Of a DNA stretch of 13,486 nt, positions 1 through 6,230 are shown piece after piece. Source of the DNA: AC-32 sp046726435. GTDB lineage: Bacteria > Actinomycetota > Thermoleophilia > Gaiellales > Gaiellaceae. The stretch is from assembly GCA_046726435.1 (NCBI GenBank), contig JBKPAM010000058.1, forward strand, positions 1 to 13,486, given 5' to 3'. How positions within the stretch are numbered: the first letter of the stretch is position 1; each line of letters starts with the position of its first letter. Both the position numbers and the translations under genes were made by a program. The notes under the pieces are model-generated. The model did not search any database, had not been told where the DNA came from, and saw only the letters and a list, made by a program, of their open reading frames with translations.

Positions 1-279
1 GAACGCGGTGGGGCCGTACGGGAACAAGATCTCGGTCTCGCTCACGCCGCCGGGGTAGAAGAGCATCTGCCCCGGAGCCGGGTAGCAGGTCGCGTTCTCC
101 GGCCCAAAGCCGACGTCCAGCTCGCCGAACGGGATCCAGCACGACTCGCCGCTCCAGCGCGCGTGGATGATCCGGCTCTCGAGCGGCAGCAGCCTCCGGA
201 ACGCCGCCACCGTTGCCCCCGCCGCCACCTCTTCGAGTCGCGCGACGAAGCGGAACTCCCCAGACGAGATGTCCAACAC
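1..279 (-). CDS. DUF3830 family protein, partial (3' end outside window)
   Basis: The reading frame is open from a GTG at 279 to the window edge and gives the first 93 residues; the family is usually about 140-150 residues, so the C-terminal third is missing. The residues match my memory of DUF3830, a cyclophilin-like small beta-barrel family: WSGESCWIPF (42-51), then PENATCYPAPGQMLFYPGG (60-78), then SETEILFPYG (80-89). The start lies 10 bp after the puuD stop and has only a weak upstream TAGG, so it is probably translated with the purine operon as its last visible gene. A TTG directly follows the GTG and is an alternative start. The biochemical role of DUF3830 is not known to me. Its place beside urate-degrading genes suggests binding or turnover of a purine-derived ring or ureide, which is inference only. 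Confidence 0.8.
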   Translation of the reverse strand, partial: MLDISSGEFRFVARLEEVAAGATVAAFRRLLPLESRIIHARWSGESCWIPFGELDVGFGPENATCYPAPGQMLFYPGGVSETEILFPYGPTAF

Positions 280-289
280 TGCGTCGAAC

Positions 290-1474
290 CTACTTGATCT
301 TTGCGCCCCGCCGGATCCAGGCGCCGAGCAGGTCCCGCTCGTCCTGCGTCATCCCGGTGGCGTTCCCGAGCGGCATGATCGTCGAGGACACGGCAACCCG
401 CTCGATCGCATCCGCCTGCGCGTGGATCTGGGCCGGCGTGTCGAACATGATCCCGAGCGGGGCGGCGGCGACCTTGGTCGGGTGGGACGAATGGCACGGC
501 ACGCAGCGCTCCTGAACGATCGCCTGAGCCTGCGAGAACGACACCGGCGCAGCGGCGACCCCGCCGCCGGAGCTCCCCCCGGGCCGGATCGCCACCGCAA
601 CCGCCGCGATCGCGAGCGACGCGGTGACCGGGATCCACCACACCGTCCGCCCGGCGTGGCGCAGGTTGAAGAAGTGCCTGATCCACGCCCCCGTCGCCAT
701 CAGGGCCATCAGCACGACCCACGAGTAGCTGTGCCCGTACGCCGACGGAAAGTGGTTGCTGAGCATCGCGAACACCACGGGCAGCGTCAGGTAGTTGTTG
801 TGCACAGAGCGCCGCTTCGCCTCCGCGCCGAGATCGGGATCCGGCTCGAGGCCGCTCTCCGCAGCCCGAACCACCTCCCGGTGCGCGGGGATGATCACGA
901 AGAAGACGTTGGCCACCATGATCGTCCCGAGCATCGCGCCGACCTGCAGGTAGGCGGCCCGCGGCGCGAACAGCTCGGTGCAGCCCCAGGCCGCCAGGGT
1001 CGTCAGAGCCAGCAGCGCCGCGCCCACCCACAGGTCGTCACGCACGCGGCGGCAGAGCACGTCGTAGACGACCCAGGCGACCCCCAGTAGCGCAACGCTG
1101 ACGACGATCGCCCAGCCGGTGCCCAACGCTCCGCCCGGCTCCACGAGGTACGTGTCCGCGTTGAAGTAGTAGAGGACGATCAGCAGCGCGAAGCCCGATA
1201 GCCACGTCGTGTACGCCTCCCACTTGAACCAGTGGAGGACGTCGGGCAGCCGCGGCGGCGCCACCGGGTACTTCTCGACGCGGTAGAAGCCGCCGCCGTG
1301 CACCTCCCACGCCTCGCCGCCAACCCCTCGTTCCGCGTCGCCCCGGTCGGGGGAGGGCCGCAGGTGGTTGTCCAGGGCGACGAAGTAGAACGACGTGCCG
1401 ATCCAGACGATCCCGGCCACGACGTGGAGCCAGCGCGCGAGGAACGACAGCCACTCGTTCGCGTACGGATCCAC
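290..1474 (-). CDS. puuD: PuuD-type membrane urate hydroxylase with C-terminal cytochrome c domain
   Basis: This enzyme oxidises urate to 5-hydroxyisourate in the membrane and passes electrons to cytochrome c instead of making hydrogen peroxide. Residues 1-300 carry about eight hydrophobic helices (roughly 11-31, 85-105, 120-140, 150-168, 180-198, 226-240, 250-265, 280-296) and match the Urate_ox_N family, with a His-rich segment VHNNYLTLPVVFAMLSNHFP at 224-243. A Gly/Ala linker near 299-309 leads to a mono-haem domain with CVPCH at 324-328 and a probable distal Met in TIMPLGN (M367). The length of 394 residues is close to known PuuD proteins. The GTG start shares one base with the uraD stop (TAGTG) and has a GGGAG Shine-Dalgarno site at 1483-1487, 8 nt upstream, which supports this start. 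The product feeds UraH and UraD, encoded just upstream. Confidence 0.93.
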   Translation of the reverse strand: MDPYANEWLSFLARWLHVVAGIVWIGTSFYFVALDNHLRPSPDRGDAERGVGGEAWEVHGGGFYRVEKYPVAPPRLPDVLHWFKWEAYTTWLSGFALLIVLYYFNADTYLVEPGGALGTGWAIVVSVALLGVAWVVYDVLCRRVRDDLWVGAALLALTTLAAWGCTELFAPRAAYLQVGAMLGTIMVANVFFVIIPAHREVVRAAESGLEPDPDLGAEAKRRSVHNNYLTLPVVFAMLSNHFPSAYGHSYSWVVLMALMATGAWIRHFFNLRHAGRTVWWIPVTASLAIAAVAVAIRPGGSSGGGVAAAPVSFSQAQAIVQERCVPCHSSHPTKVAAAPLGIMFDTPAQIHAQADAIERVAVSSTIMPLGNATGMTQDERDLLGAWIRRGAKIK

Positions 1475-1911
1475 TAATCGCGCTCCCAGCGGTCGCGGGC
1501 GATCGCAACCAGCTCCGCCAACGCCGTCTCGAGCTCCTCCTCGCGCGTCCGCTCGAGCCGCGCCCGCAACACCTCGAGGATCTCCGCCTTCGGGCGGCGG
1601 TTGACGAAGACGACGAAGCGGAAGCCGAACTTCTCCTCGTAGACCTGGTTCAGGTACGCGAGCTCCGTGAGCACCGTCGGGTCGCTATCGGCGCCTTGCT
1701 CCTGCGCCGAGCGCGCCGAGAGATTGTGCGCGCCGATCGCCGGGTGGGAGTTCAGCGCCTCGAGCTTCTCGGCTTCGCTCAGCTCGGCGATCGCCTCGGG
1801 CGCGGTCTCGAGCGGGTGCTCGCGGGCCGCGAGCAGCTCGACCAGGCGCGTGCGGCCCTCGAAGAGCTCAACCAGCTCCTCGACGCTCAGCTGCCGCGGT
1901 AGGTCACGCAT
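1474..1911 (-). CDS. uraD: OHCU decarboxylase
   Basis: It decarboxylates 2-oxo-4-hydroxy-4-carboxy-5-ureidoimidazoline stereospecifically to S-allantoin in the cytoplasm, the last step of the urate-to-allantoin branch. The 145-residue all-helical protein has the family marks: LSVEELVELFEG near the N-terminus, the catalytic-His segment NSHPAIG (H56), SAQEQ with the conserved Glu at 71, YEEKFGFRFVVFV at 91-103, and the AEILEVLRARL and EEELETALAELVAIARDRW helices at the end. It is slightly shorter than the usual 160-170 residues, mainly at the N-terminus. ATG 1911 is the only start that keeps the conserved LSVEEL segment, and it lies inside the end of uraH (25-bp overlap). No Shine-Dalgarno site is visible, so translation is probably coupled to uraH. 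Its stop codon shares a base with the puuD start. Confidence 0.93.
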   Translation of the reverse strand: MRDLPRQLSVEELVELFEGRTRLVELLAAREHPLETAPEAIAELSEAEKLEALNSHPAIGAHNLSARSAQEQGADSDPTVLTELAYLNQVYEEKFGFRFVVFVNRRPKAEILEVLRARLERTREEELETALAELVAIARDRWERD

Positions 1912-2177
1912 CCGAACGAGGACACGAGCAGCGGCACGTGGTGGTGGCCGTCGCCGAGCTCGAGCTCCAGCTCGACGCGGCGGAAGTAGGGCGAGCTCGG
2001 CTCGAAGGCGAGGCTGTACGTGCCCGGGTCGAGGCCCTCGGCGAGGCGGGCGCGCCCGTCGGCGTCCGTCTCCGTGCTCGCCACGACCTCGCTCCCGCGG
2101 CGGAGCTCAACGCGCACGCCGCTTCCAGGCCGTCCGCGCTCGGTGTCGAGGACGTGGGTCGAGAGCGAGACGGCCAC
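1887..2177 (-). CDS. uraH: 5-hydroxyisourate hydrolase (transthyretin-like)
   Basis: It hydrolyses 5-hydroxyisourate, the PuuD product, to OHCU. The family active-site residues are present: His8 in STHVLDT, Arg42 in DADGRARL, His80 in HHHVPLL, and the diagnostic C-terminal YRGS at 93-96, directly before the stop. At 96 residues it is shorter than the usual 105-120; the loss is in the loop after the first strands, where most members carry a longer insertion. The segment before YRGS reads SSFGCVT where most members have SPYGYST, a mild divergence. The start is GTG 2177, chosen because the conserved STHVLD motif follows at once; no good Shine-Dalgarno site lies close to it. The gene begins 12 bp after the phosphotransferase stop and overlaps uraD by 25 bp. 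Confidence 0.92.
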   Translation of the reverse strand: MAVSLSTHVLDTERGRPGSGVRVELRRGSEVVASTETDADGRARLAEGLDPGTYSLAFEPSSPYFRRVELELELGDGHHHVPLLVSSFGCVTYRGS

Positions 2178-2189
2178 TGCCGCCGAACT

Positions 2190-3134
2190 CTACGACCCCT
2201 CCAGGCTGCGACGGAGCCAGGCCAGGGTCTCGATCCCCTGAGCGCGCTGGAACTCGCGCAGGGTCGGGAGCCCCGGCGGCGGCGGGAGCGCCGAGCGCTG
2301 GACGAAGAAGCCCGCGAGTGCCGCGACGATCGGCACCACCCGCTCGGCCGGCGCATCGCGGCCGAGTGGGTGGGCCTCGAACACCTCCCACGGCGGCGGC
2401 CCGCCTTGCATCGCCACGCTCGGCACGAACAGGAGCAGGTCGAGCCACGCGGGGCCGACGCACGCGTGCGGCCAGTCGACGAACACGACCCGGTCCGGCG
2501 CGAGCAGGATGTTGTCGGCGCGCACGTCGCCGTGGAGCATGGTCGAGCCGGCCGCGCTCTCGTTCCAGCGCGCCTCGAGCGCCGCCAGCTCGTCGAGCTG
2601 CCCGGCGGCCCACGGGTCGATGCCGGCGGGGGCGCCCTCGGCCGCCAGGATCCGCCAGCCCCGGAGGAGCGCGTCCAGGGCCTCTGCAGCCGGCGCTGCG
2701 TCGACCGGCGGCGGCGTCAGCGCCTCGGCGAGGTCCGCGACAGCGTCGAGCACCCGGGCGAGCTCGTCCTCGCGCCAGGGAAGCTCAGGCTCCCGGCCGT
2801 CGACGTCCTCGAAGACGAGTGCCACCCAGCCCTCCTGGTCGTGGCCGAACAGGAAGCGCGGTGCCGGGGCCTCCGGTGGCAGCGCGGCCGCGACCACGGC
2901 CTCGCGCCGGTGGAGCTCGGGCGAGTCCGGGTTCGGCTCCGGCCCGACCGCCTTGACGAAGACGCGTCCGCCGCTCTCGAGCTCCAGCCGGGCCGCGACG
3001 CCCGGCGAGAATCCGCCCGGCTGGGTGACCGCGCGTCCCACGCGCGAGCCCAGCTGCCGCTCGATCGCGGCCCGCACATCAGCCGGAAGCGCCTCCCACG
3101 GAAGCCGAGCGCCCTCTGCCGGAGGGAATGCCAC
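2190..3134 (-). CDS. Phosphotransferase, APH/choline kinase fold, substrate unknown
   Basis: This 314-residue protein is a small-molecule kinase of the aminoglycoside phosphotransferase superfamily. The visible kinase elements are a glycine-rich N-lobe segment PGGFSPG (39-45), the ATP-binding Lys61 in VFVKAVG, Glu78 in the following helix, the catalytic loop HGDVRADN (201-208, with Asp203 and Asn208), and the metal-binding Asp220 in VDWPHACVGPAWLDL. All catalytic residues look intact. It sits inside the purine operon: its GTG start directly abuts the amidohydrolase stop (TAAGTG), and uraH follows 12 bp after its end. No Shine-Dalgarno site is visible, so coupling is likely. The fold covers kinases of antibiotics, choline, homoserine and methylthioribose, so the substrate cannot be read from sequence. 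Context suggests a nucleoside, ureide or other purine-related metabolite (inference). Calling it antibiotic resistance would not be justified. Confidence 0.88.
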   Translation of the reverse strand: MAFPPAEGARLPWEALPADVRAAIERQLGSRVGRAVTQPGGFSPGVAARLELESGGRVFVKAVGPEPNPDSPELHRREAVVAAALPPEAPAPRFLFGHDQEGWVALVFEDVDGREPELPWREDELARVLDAVADLAEALTPPPVDAAPAAEALDALLRGWRILAAEGAPAGIDPWAAGQLDELAALEARWNESAAGSTMLHGDVRADNILLAPDRVVFVDWPHACVGPAWLDLLLFVPSVAMQGGPPPWEVFEAHPLGRDAPAERVVPIVAALAGFFVQRSALPPPPGLPTLREFQRAQGIETLAWLRRSLEGS

Positions 3135-4442
3135 TTAGATAAAGCGCGCCGCCGCGCGCCGATGCTCTCGCGCGATCTCGCGCTCGTCTGCCCGCACGAG
3201 CTCGCCGCCGCGCACCACGTCCTCGCCGGCGACGACGAGCCGGTCGACCCGGTGCGGGCCGCTCAGCACCAGGCCTGCGACAGGGTCCTCCGCGCCGCCG
3301 AGCGCGAGCCCGTCGGTGCGCCAGACGGCGAGGTCGGCGCTCCGTCCTGGCCCCAGCGAGCCGATGTCGTCGCGTCGCAGCAGCTCGGCTCCCCCGCGGG
3401 TGCCCAGCCGCAGCGCCTCGCGGGCGGTCATCGCGTCCGGCCCGCCGCGGCCGCGCGCGACCAGCAGCGCCTGCTTGACCTCGAGGAAGAGGTCGCCGCG
3501 CTCGTTCGAGGCTGAGCCGTCGACGCCGAGCCCGACGCGCACACCCGCATCGAGCAGCGGGCGCACCGGGGCGACGCCTGCCCCGAGCCGCAGGTTCGAG
3601 GACGGGCAGTGAGCGACGCCCGTGCCGGTCTCGCCGAAGCGCGCCACGTCGGCGTCGCTCAGGTAGACGCAGTGCGCGCACCAGACGTCGCCGTCTAGCC
3701 AGCCGAGCTCGGCTAGGTACTCGACCGGCGTACTGCCGTAAAGCTCGCGGCAGTACTCCTCCTCCTCGACGGTCTCCGCGAGGTGCGTGTGCAGCGTCAA
3801 GCCGCGCCGCCGTGCCAGCGCCGCGGACTCGAGCATGAGCCGGCCGCTGACCGAGAACGGCGAGCACGGCGCGATCACCAGCCCGGGGTAGCGATCGGCC
3901 AGCCATTCCGTCTCGGCAAGCACCTCGTCCGGGTCCTCGACGAGCGAGTCGGGAGGAAGGCCGCCGTCCGACTCGCCGAGGTCCATCGACCCCCGCGACG
4001 GGATCAGCCGCACGCCGAGCTCGCGCGCCGCGGTCATCTCGGCCTCGACCAGGTCGCCGCCCCCGCGCGGGAAGACGTAGTGGTGGTCGAAGACGGTCGT
4101 GCAGCCGGAGAGCGCGAGCTCGGCGAGTCCGGTGCGCGCCGCCGCGTACTCGCTCTCGGCGTCGAGCCGCGCCCAAAGGGGGTAGAGCTCCTTCAGCCAC
4201 GTGAAGAGGTCGGCCTCCTGCGCCCGTGCGCGCGTGAGGGTCTGGCAGAGGTGGTGGTGCGTGTTCACGAGCCCAGGCGTGATGACCGCGCCGCGGAGGT
4301 CCTCCCGCTCGTCCGCCGCCGGCTCGGGCCCGCCGCCGGTGTCGGCAACGCGTTCGTCCTCGACCAGAACCCAGCCGGAGTCGTGCTCGGTGCCTTCGTC
4401 GTCCATCACGACGACGTGTGCGTTGGCAAACAGCCGGTTCAT
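3135..4442 (-). CDS. 8-oxoguanine deaminase-type amidohydrolase
   Basis: This cytoplasmic COG0402-type metal-dependent deaminase of 435 residues most resembles 8-oxoguanine deaminase, which converts 8-oxoguanine to urate and ammonia. Metal and catalytic residues follow the family order: NTHHHL with His62 and His64, HTHLAE with His220 and Glu223, CAHC with His257, and GVDGSASNE with Asp308. The segment CQTLTRA...LFTWLKELYPLW at 66-90 is typical of the 8-oxoguanine deaminase and hydroxyatrazine-like branch rather than classical guanine deaminase. The composite beta domain is formed by the N-terminus and the C-terminal segment around GSLGPGRSADLAVW. The ATG start overlaps the ade stop by 4 bp (ATGA), and the phosphotransferase start abuts its stop. 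Its product would enter the pathway at urate, bypassing XDH. Activity on guanine or another amino-purine remains possible. Confidence 0.85.
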   Translation of the reverse strand: MNRLFANAHVVVMDDEGTEHDSGWVLVEDERVADTGGGPEPAADEREDLRGAVITPGLVNTHHHLCQTLTRARAQEADLFTWLKELYPLWARLDAESEYAAARTGLAELALSGCTTVFDHHYVFPRGGGDLVEAEMTAARELGVRLIPSRGSMDLGESDGGLPPDSLVEDPDEVLAETEWLADRYPGLVIAPCSPFSVSGRLMLESAALARRRGLTLHTHLAETVEEEEYCRELYGSTPVEYLAELGWLDGDVWCAHCVYLSDADVARFGETGTGVAHCPSSNLRLGAGVAPVRPLLDAGVRVGLGVDGSASNERGDLFLEVKQALLVARGRGGPDAMTAREALRLGTRGGAELLRRDDIGSLGPGRSADLAVWRTDGLALGGAEDPVAGLVLSGPHRVDRLVVAGEDVVRGGELVRADEREIAREHRRAAARFI

Positions 4443-6130
4443 ACTCGAAGTGGTACGAGCTCGAAGCGGTCGACGTCGACCAGGCCGTGGTCGGTGAGCT
4501 TCAGGCTTGGGATCACCGACAGCGCGAGGAACGCCATCGTGTCGAACGGCGAGGACAGCGTGCAGCCGAGCTTTGCCGCGGCCTCGATGCAGCCGCGGCT
4601 CGCGGCGACGACCTCTGCCAGCGGCGCCTGCGAGATCAGGCCCGCGACCGGGAGCGGCAGCTCCGCGCGCACCCCCCGATCCTCGACGACGACCACGCCG
4701 CCCCCGATCTCCGCCAGACGAGCGATCGCGCGGGCCATGTCCTGGTCGTCCATCCCCACGACGACGATGTTGTGCGCGTCGTGGGAGAAGGTCGAGGCGA
4801 GCGCGCCCGAGCGCAGGCCGAACCCACGCACGAGCGCTACGGCCCGGCGGCCGGTGCCCAGGTGCCGCTCGACGACCGCGACCTTGGCCAGGTCGCGCAC
4901 CGGATCGGCGACCGCGTGGCCGTCCTCGACGGTCGGGTCCTCGACGAGCGACTCGGTCACGATCTGGTCGGGGATCACGCCGATCACCCTTGCGCTACCT
5001 CCGTCCCAGGGAATCGCGAAGTCGCGCGCCGCGACGTGGCGGACGCGCACGGTCTGCTTGACCCAGTCGGGCACCTCCACGTGCTCGATCTCGCCCACGG
5101 GCCGACCGCGCTTCAGCACGACGTCGGGGACGAACGACTCGAGATCGGGCAGCACCAGGAGGTCTGCCTGGTAGCCGGGCGCGATCGCGCCGAGGTGGCG
5201 CAGGCCGTGCCACGTCGCGGGATTGAGCGTCGCCAGGACAAGCGCCTCTTCGGGCGACACCCCGACCGCCACGGCCTCCCGCACCATCGAGTTGACGTGC
5301 CCGTCCTCCGCGATGTACTCGGGCTCGCGGTCGTCGGTGCAGAAGGCGATGTGGCCGGTGCCGTACTCGCCGACGAGCGGGATCAACGCGTGGAGGTTGC
5401 GCGCGGCCGAGGCCTCGCGGATCAGCAGCCACATGCCCGAGCGCAGCCGCTCGCGGCCCTCCTCGATCGTGACCGCCTCGTGGTCGGAGTAGATCCCCGC
5501 GGCGGCGTAGGCATTCAGCGTCTTGCCCACAACGCCGGGTGCGTGCCCGTCGGCGTGCTCGGCACCCGGGAGCCGCAGCTTGGCCAGCTCGTGCTCGTCG
5601 CCCGAGACGACGCCGGGGAAGTTCATCATCTCGGCGAGGCCGATCACGCGCCGGCGGCGGAGCAGGCCCTCGAGGTCGCCGGGTGAGAGCGGGCGGCGCG
5701 GCGACTCGAACTTCGAGGCCGGAACGCTCGAGGAGGCCATGAAGAACACGTCCAGCGGCAGCCCGCCGCAGACGTCGAGCAGCCAGTGCACGCCGTCGGT
5801 GCCGAGCACGTTCGCGATCTCGTGCGGGTCGACGACGACGGTCGTCGTGCCGAGCGGAAGCACGAGCTGCGCGAACTCGTCCACCAGCAGCTTCGAGGAC
5901 TCGAGGTGCATGTGTGCGTCCACGAAGCCGGGGACCACGTAGCGGCCCGAGGCGTCGAGCTCCTCGCTCCCCTCGTACTCGCCCAGGCCGGCGATGTGGC
6001 CCTCGACGACCGCGATGTCGGTCTCGAGCCACTCGCGCGTGAAGACCGAGAACACGCGGCCACCGCGGACGACGAGCTCCGCCGGCTCGTCCCCGCGCGC
6101 CACCGCCAGCCGTCGTGCGAGGTCGGGCAT
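4439..6130 (-). CDS. ade: Adenine deaminase (Ade family, binuclear metal)
   Basis: It deaminates adenine to hypoxanthine, the substrate of the divergently encoded xanthine dehydrogenase. The 563-residue length and motif order fit the bacterial Ade family (not the adenosine deaminase-like type): VARGDEPAELVVRGGRV near the start, DAHMHLESS with His73, His75 and Glu77, VVDPHE with His103, GLAEMMN with Glu167, YSDHE with His217, and CTDDREP near 264-270. The C-terminal domain carries DAHNIVVVGMDDQDM, IGGGVVVV and LPLPVAGLIS, then FLALSVIPSLKLTD. ATG 6130 gives the canonical N-terminus and a stop lies seven codons upstream, so the start is secure. There is no Shine-Dalgarno site; a TAATGT hexamer ends 7 nt upstream, suggesting a leaderless mRNA. 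It is the first gene of the leftward operon and overlaps the next by 4 bp. Confidence 0.95.
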   Translation of the reverse strand: MPDLARRLAVARGDEPAELVVRGGRVFSVFTREWLETDIAVVEGHIAGLGEYEGSEELDASGRYVVPGFVDAHMHLESSKLLVDEFAQLVLPLGTTTVVVDPHEIANVLGTDGVHWLLDVCGGLPLDVFFMASSSVPASKFESPRRPLSPGDLEGLLRRRRVIGLAEMMNFPGVVSGDEHELAKLRLPGAEHADGHAPGVVGKTLNAYAAAGIYSDHEAVTIEEGRERLRSGMWLLIREASAARNLHALIPLVGEYGTGHIAFCTDDREPEYIAEDGHVNSMVREAVAVGVSPEEALVLATLNPATWHGLRHLGAIAPGYQADLLVLPDLESFVPDVVLKRGRPVGEIEHVEVPDWVKQTVRVRHVAARDFAIPWDGGSARVIGVIPDQIVTESLVEDPTVEDGHAVADPVRDLAKVAVVERHLGTGRRAVALVRGFGLRSGALASTFSHDAHNIVVVGMDDQDMARAIARLAEIGGGVVVVEDRGVRAELPLPVAGLISQAPLAEVVAASRGCIEAAAKLGCTLSSPFDTMAFLALSVIPSLKLTDHGLVDVDRFELVPLRV

Positions 6131-6137
6131 GGGGACG

Positions 6138-6143
6138 ACATTA
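6138..6143 (-). promoter_or_regulatory. Candidate -10 element of a leaderless ade promoter
   Basis: Read on the minus strand the hexamer is TAATGT, matching the TANNNT pattern of actinobacterial -10 elements. Seven nucleotides separate it from the ade ATG, which places the transcript start at or near the A of ATG. The absence of any Shine-Dalgarno site before ade agrees with leaderless translation. No convincing -35 hexamer was seen at 16-18 bp. Confidence 0.45.
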
Positions 6144-6153
6144 CTGGGTCAAA

Positions 6154-6176
6154 GGCGCCGACTCGGCGGCGCCGAC
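6154..6176. repeat. 9-bp direct repeat with palindromic core in the divergent promoter region
   Basis: The sequence GGCGCCGAC occurs at 6154-6162 and again at 6168-6176, a 14-bp period. Each copy contains the palindrome GGCGCC, and the two copies can also pair as a 7-bp stem (6154-6160 with 6167-6173). It lies just upstream of the candidate ade promoter and could be a protein-binding site. In DNA this rich in GC, chance is a real alternative. Confidence 0.4.
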
Positions 6177-6182
6177 CGTAGA

Positions 6183-6209
6183 GGCTGTGCGGGCTTTGCC
6201 CGCACAGCC
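6183..6209. promoter_or_regulatory. Perfect 12-bp inverted repeat, candidate operator between ade and xdhB
   Basis: The left arm GGCTGTGCGGGC (6183-6194) and right arm GCCCGCACAGCC (6198-6209) are exact reverse complements around TTT. It lies between two divergent starts, so it precedes both genes, and neither flank has a T-run. An intrinsic terminator is therefore unlikely. Its centre coincides with the position expected for a -35 element of the candidate xdhB promoter, so binding there by a dimeric regulator could control xdhBCA and perhaps ade. No regulator gene is visible in the window. A dispersed intergenic repeat is the main alternative. Confidence 0.5.
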
Positions 6210-6216
6210 GTCTGAG

Positions 6217-6222
6217 TACGCT
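6217..6222 (+). promoter_or_regulatory. Candidate -10 element of a leaderless xdhB promoter
   Basis: The hexamer TACGCT fits TANNNT and ends 8 nt before the GTG of xdhB at 6231. No Shine-Dalgarno site precedes that GTG, so a leaderless transcript starting at or next to the GTG is plausible. A weak -35-like TTTGCC lies at 6195-6200 in the loop and right arm of the inverted repeat. Confidence 0.4.
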
Positions 6223-6230
6223 AGCCCTCT

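Noticed and set aside
1667..2956. Long open frame on the plus strand opposite uraD, uraH and the phosphotransferase
   Set aside because: Its translation is Arg/Ser/Pro/Ala-rich low-complexity sequence with no family features, and it lies antisense to three well-supported genes. This is a usual artefact of GC-rich codon use.
2190..3134. Aminoglycoside resistance gene
   Set aside because: Only the general kinase fold is visible. The operon position beside purine genes and the lack of specific resistance-family features do not support a resistance call.
3135..4442. Classical guanine deaminase or generic cytosine deaminase
   Set aside because: The QTLTRA and LFTWLKELYPLW segment after the HxH motif is more like 8-oxoguanine deaminase. 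Guanine deaminase was kept only as an alternative.
3783..5686. Long plus-strand open frames opposite the two deaminase genes
   Set aside because: The translations are Arg- and His-rich without recognisable domains, while the minus strand encodes complete enzymes with catalytic motifs.
6183..6209. Reading the perfect palindrome as an intrinsic terminator
   Set aside because: It lies between divergent gene starts, where nothing needs ending, and no T-run follows on either strand.
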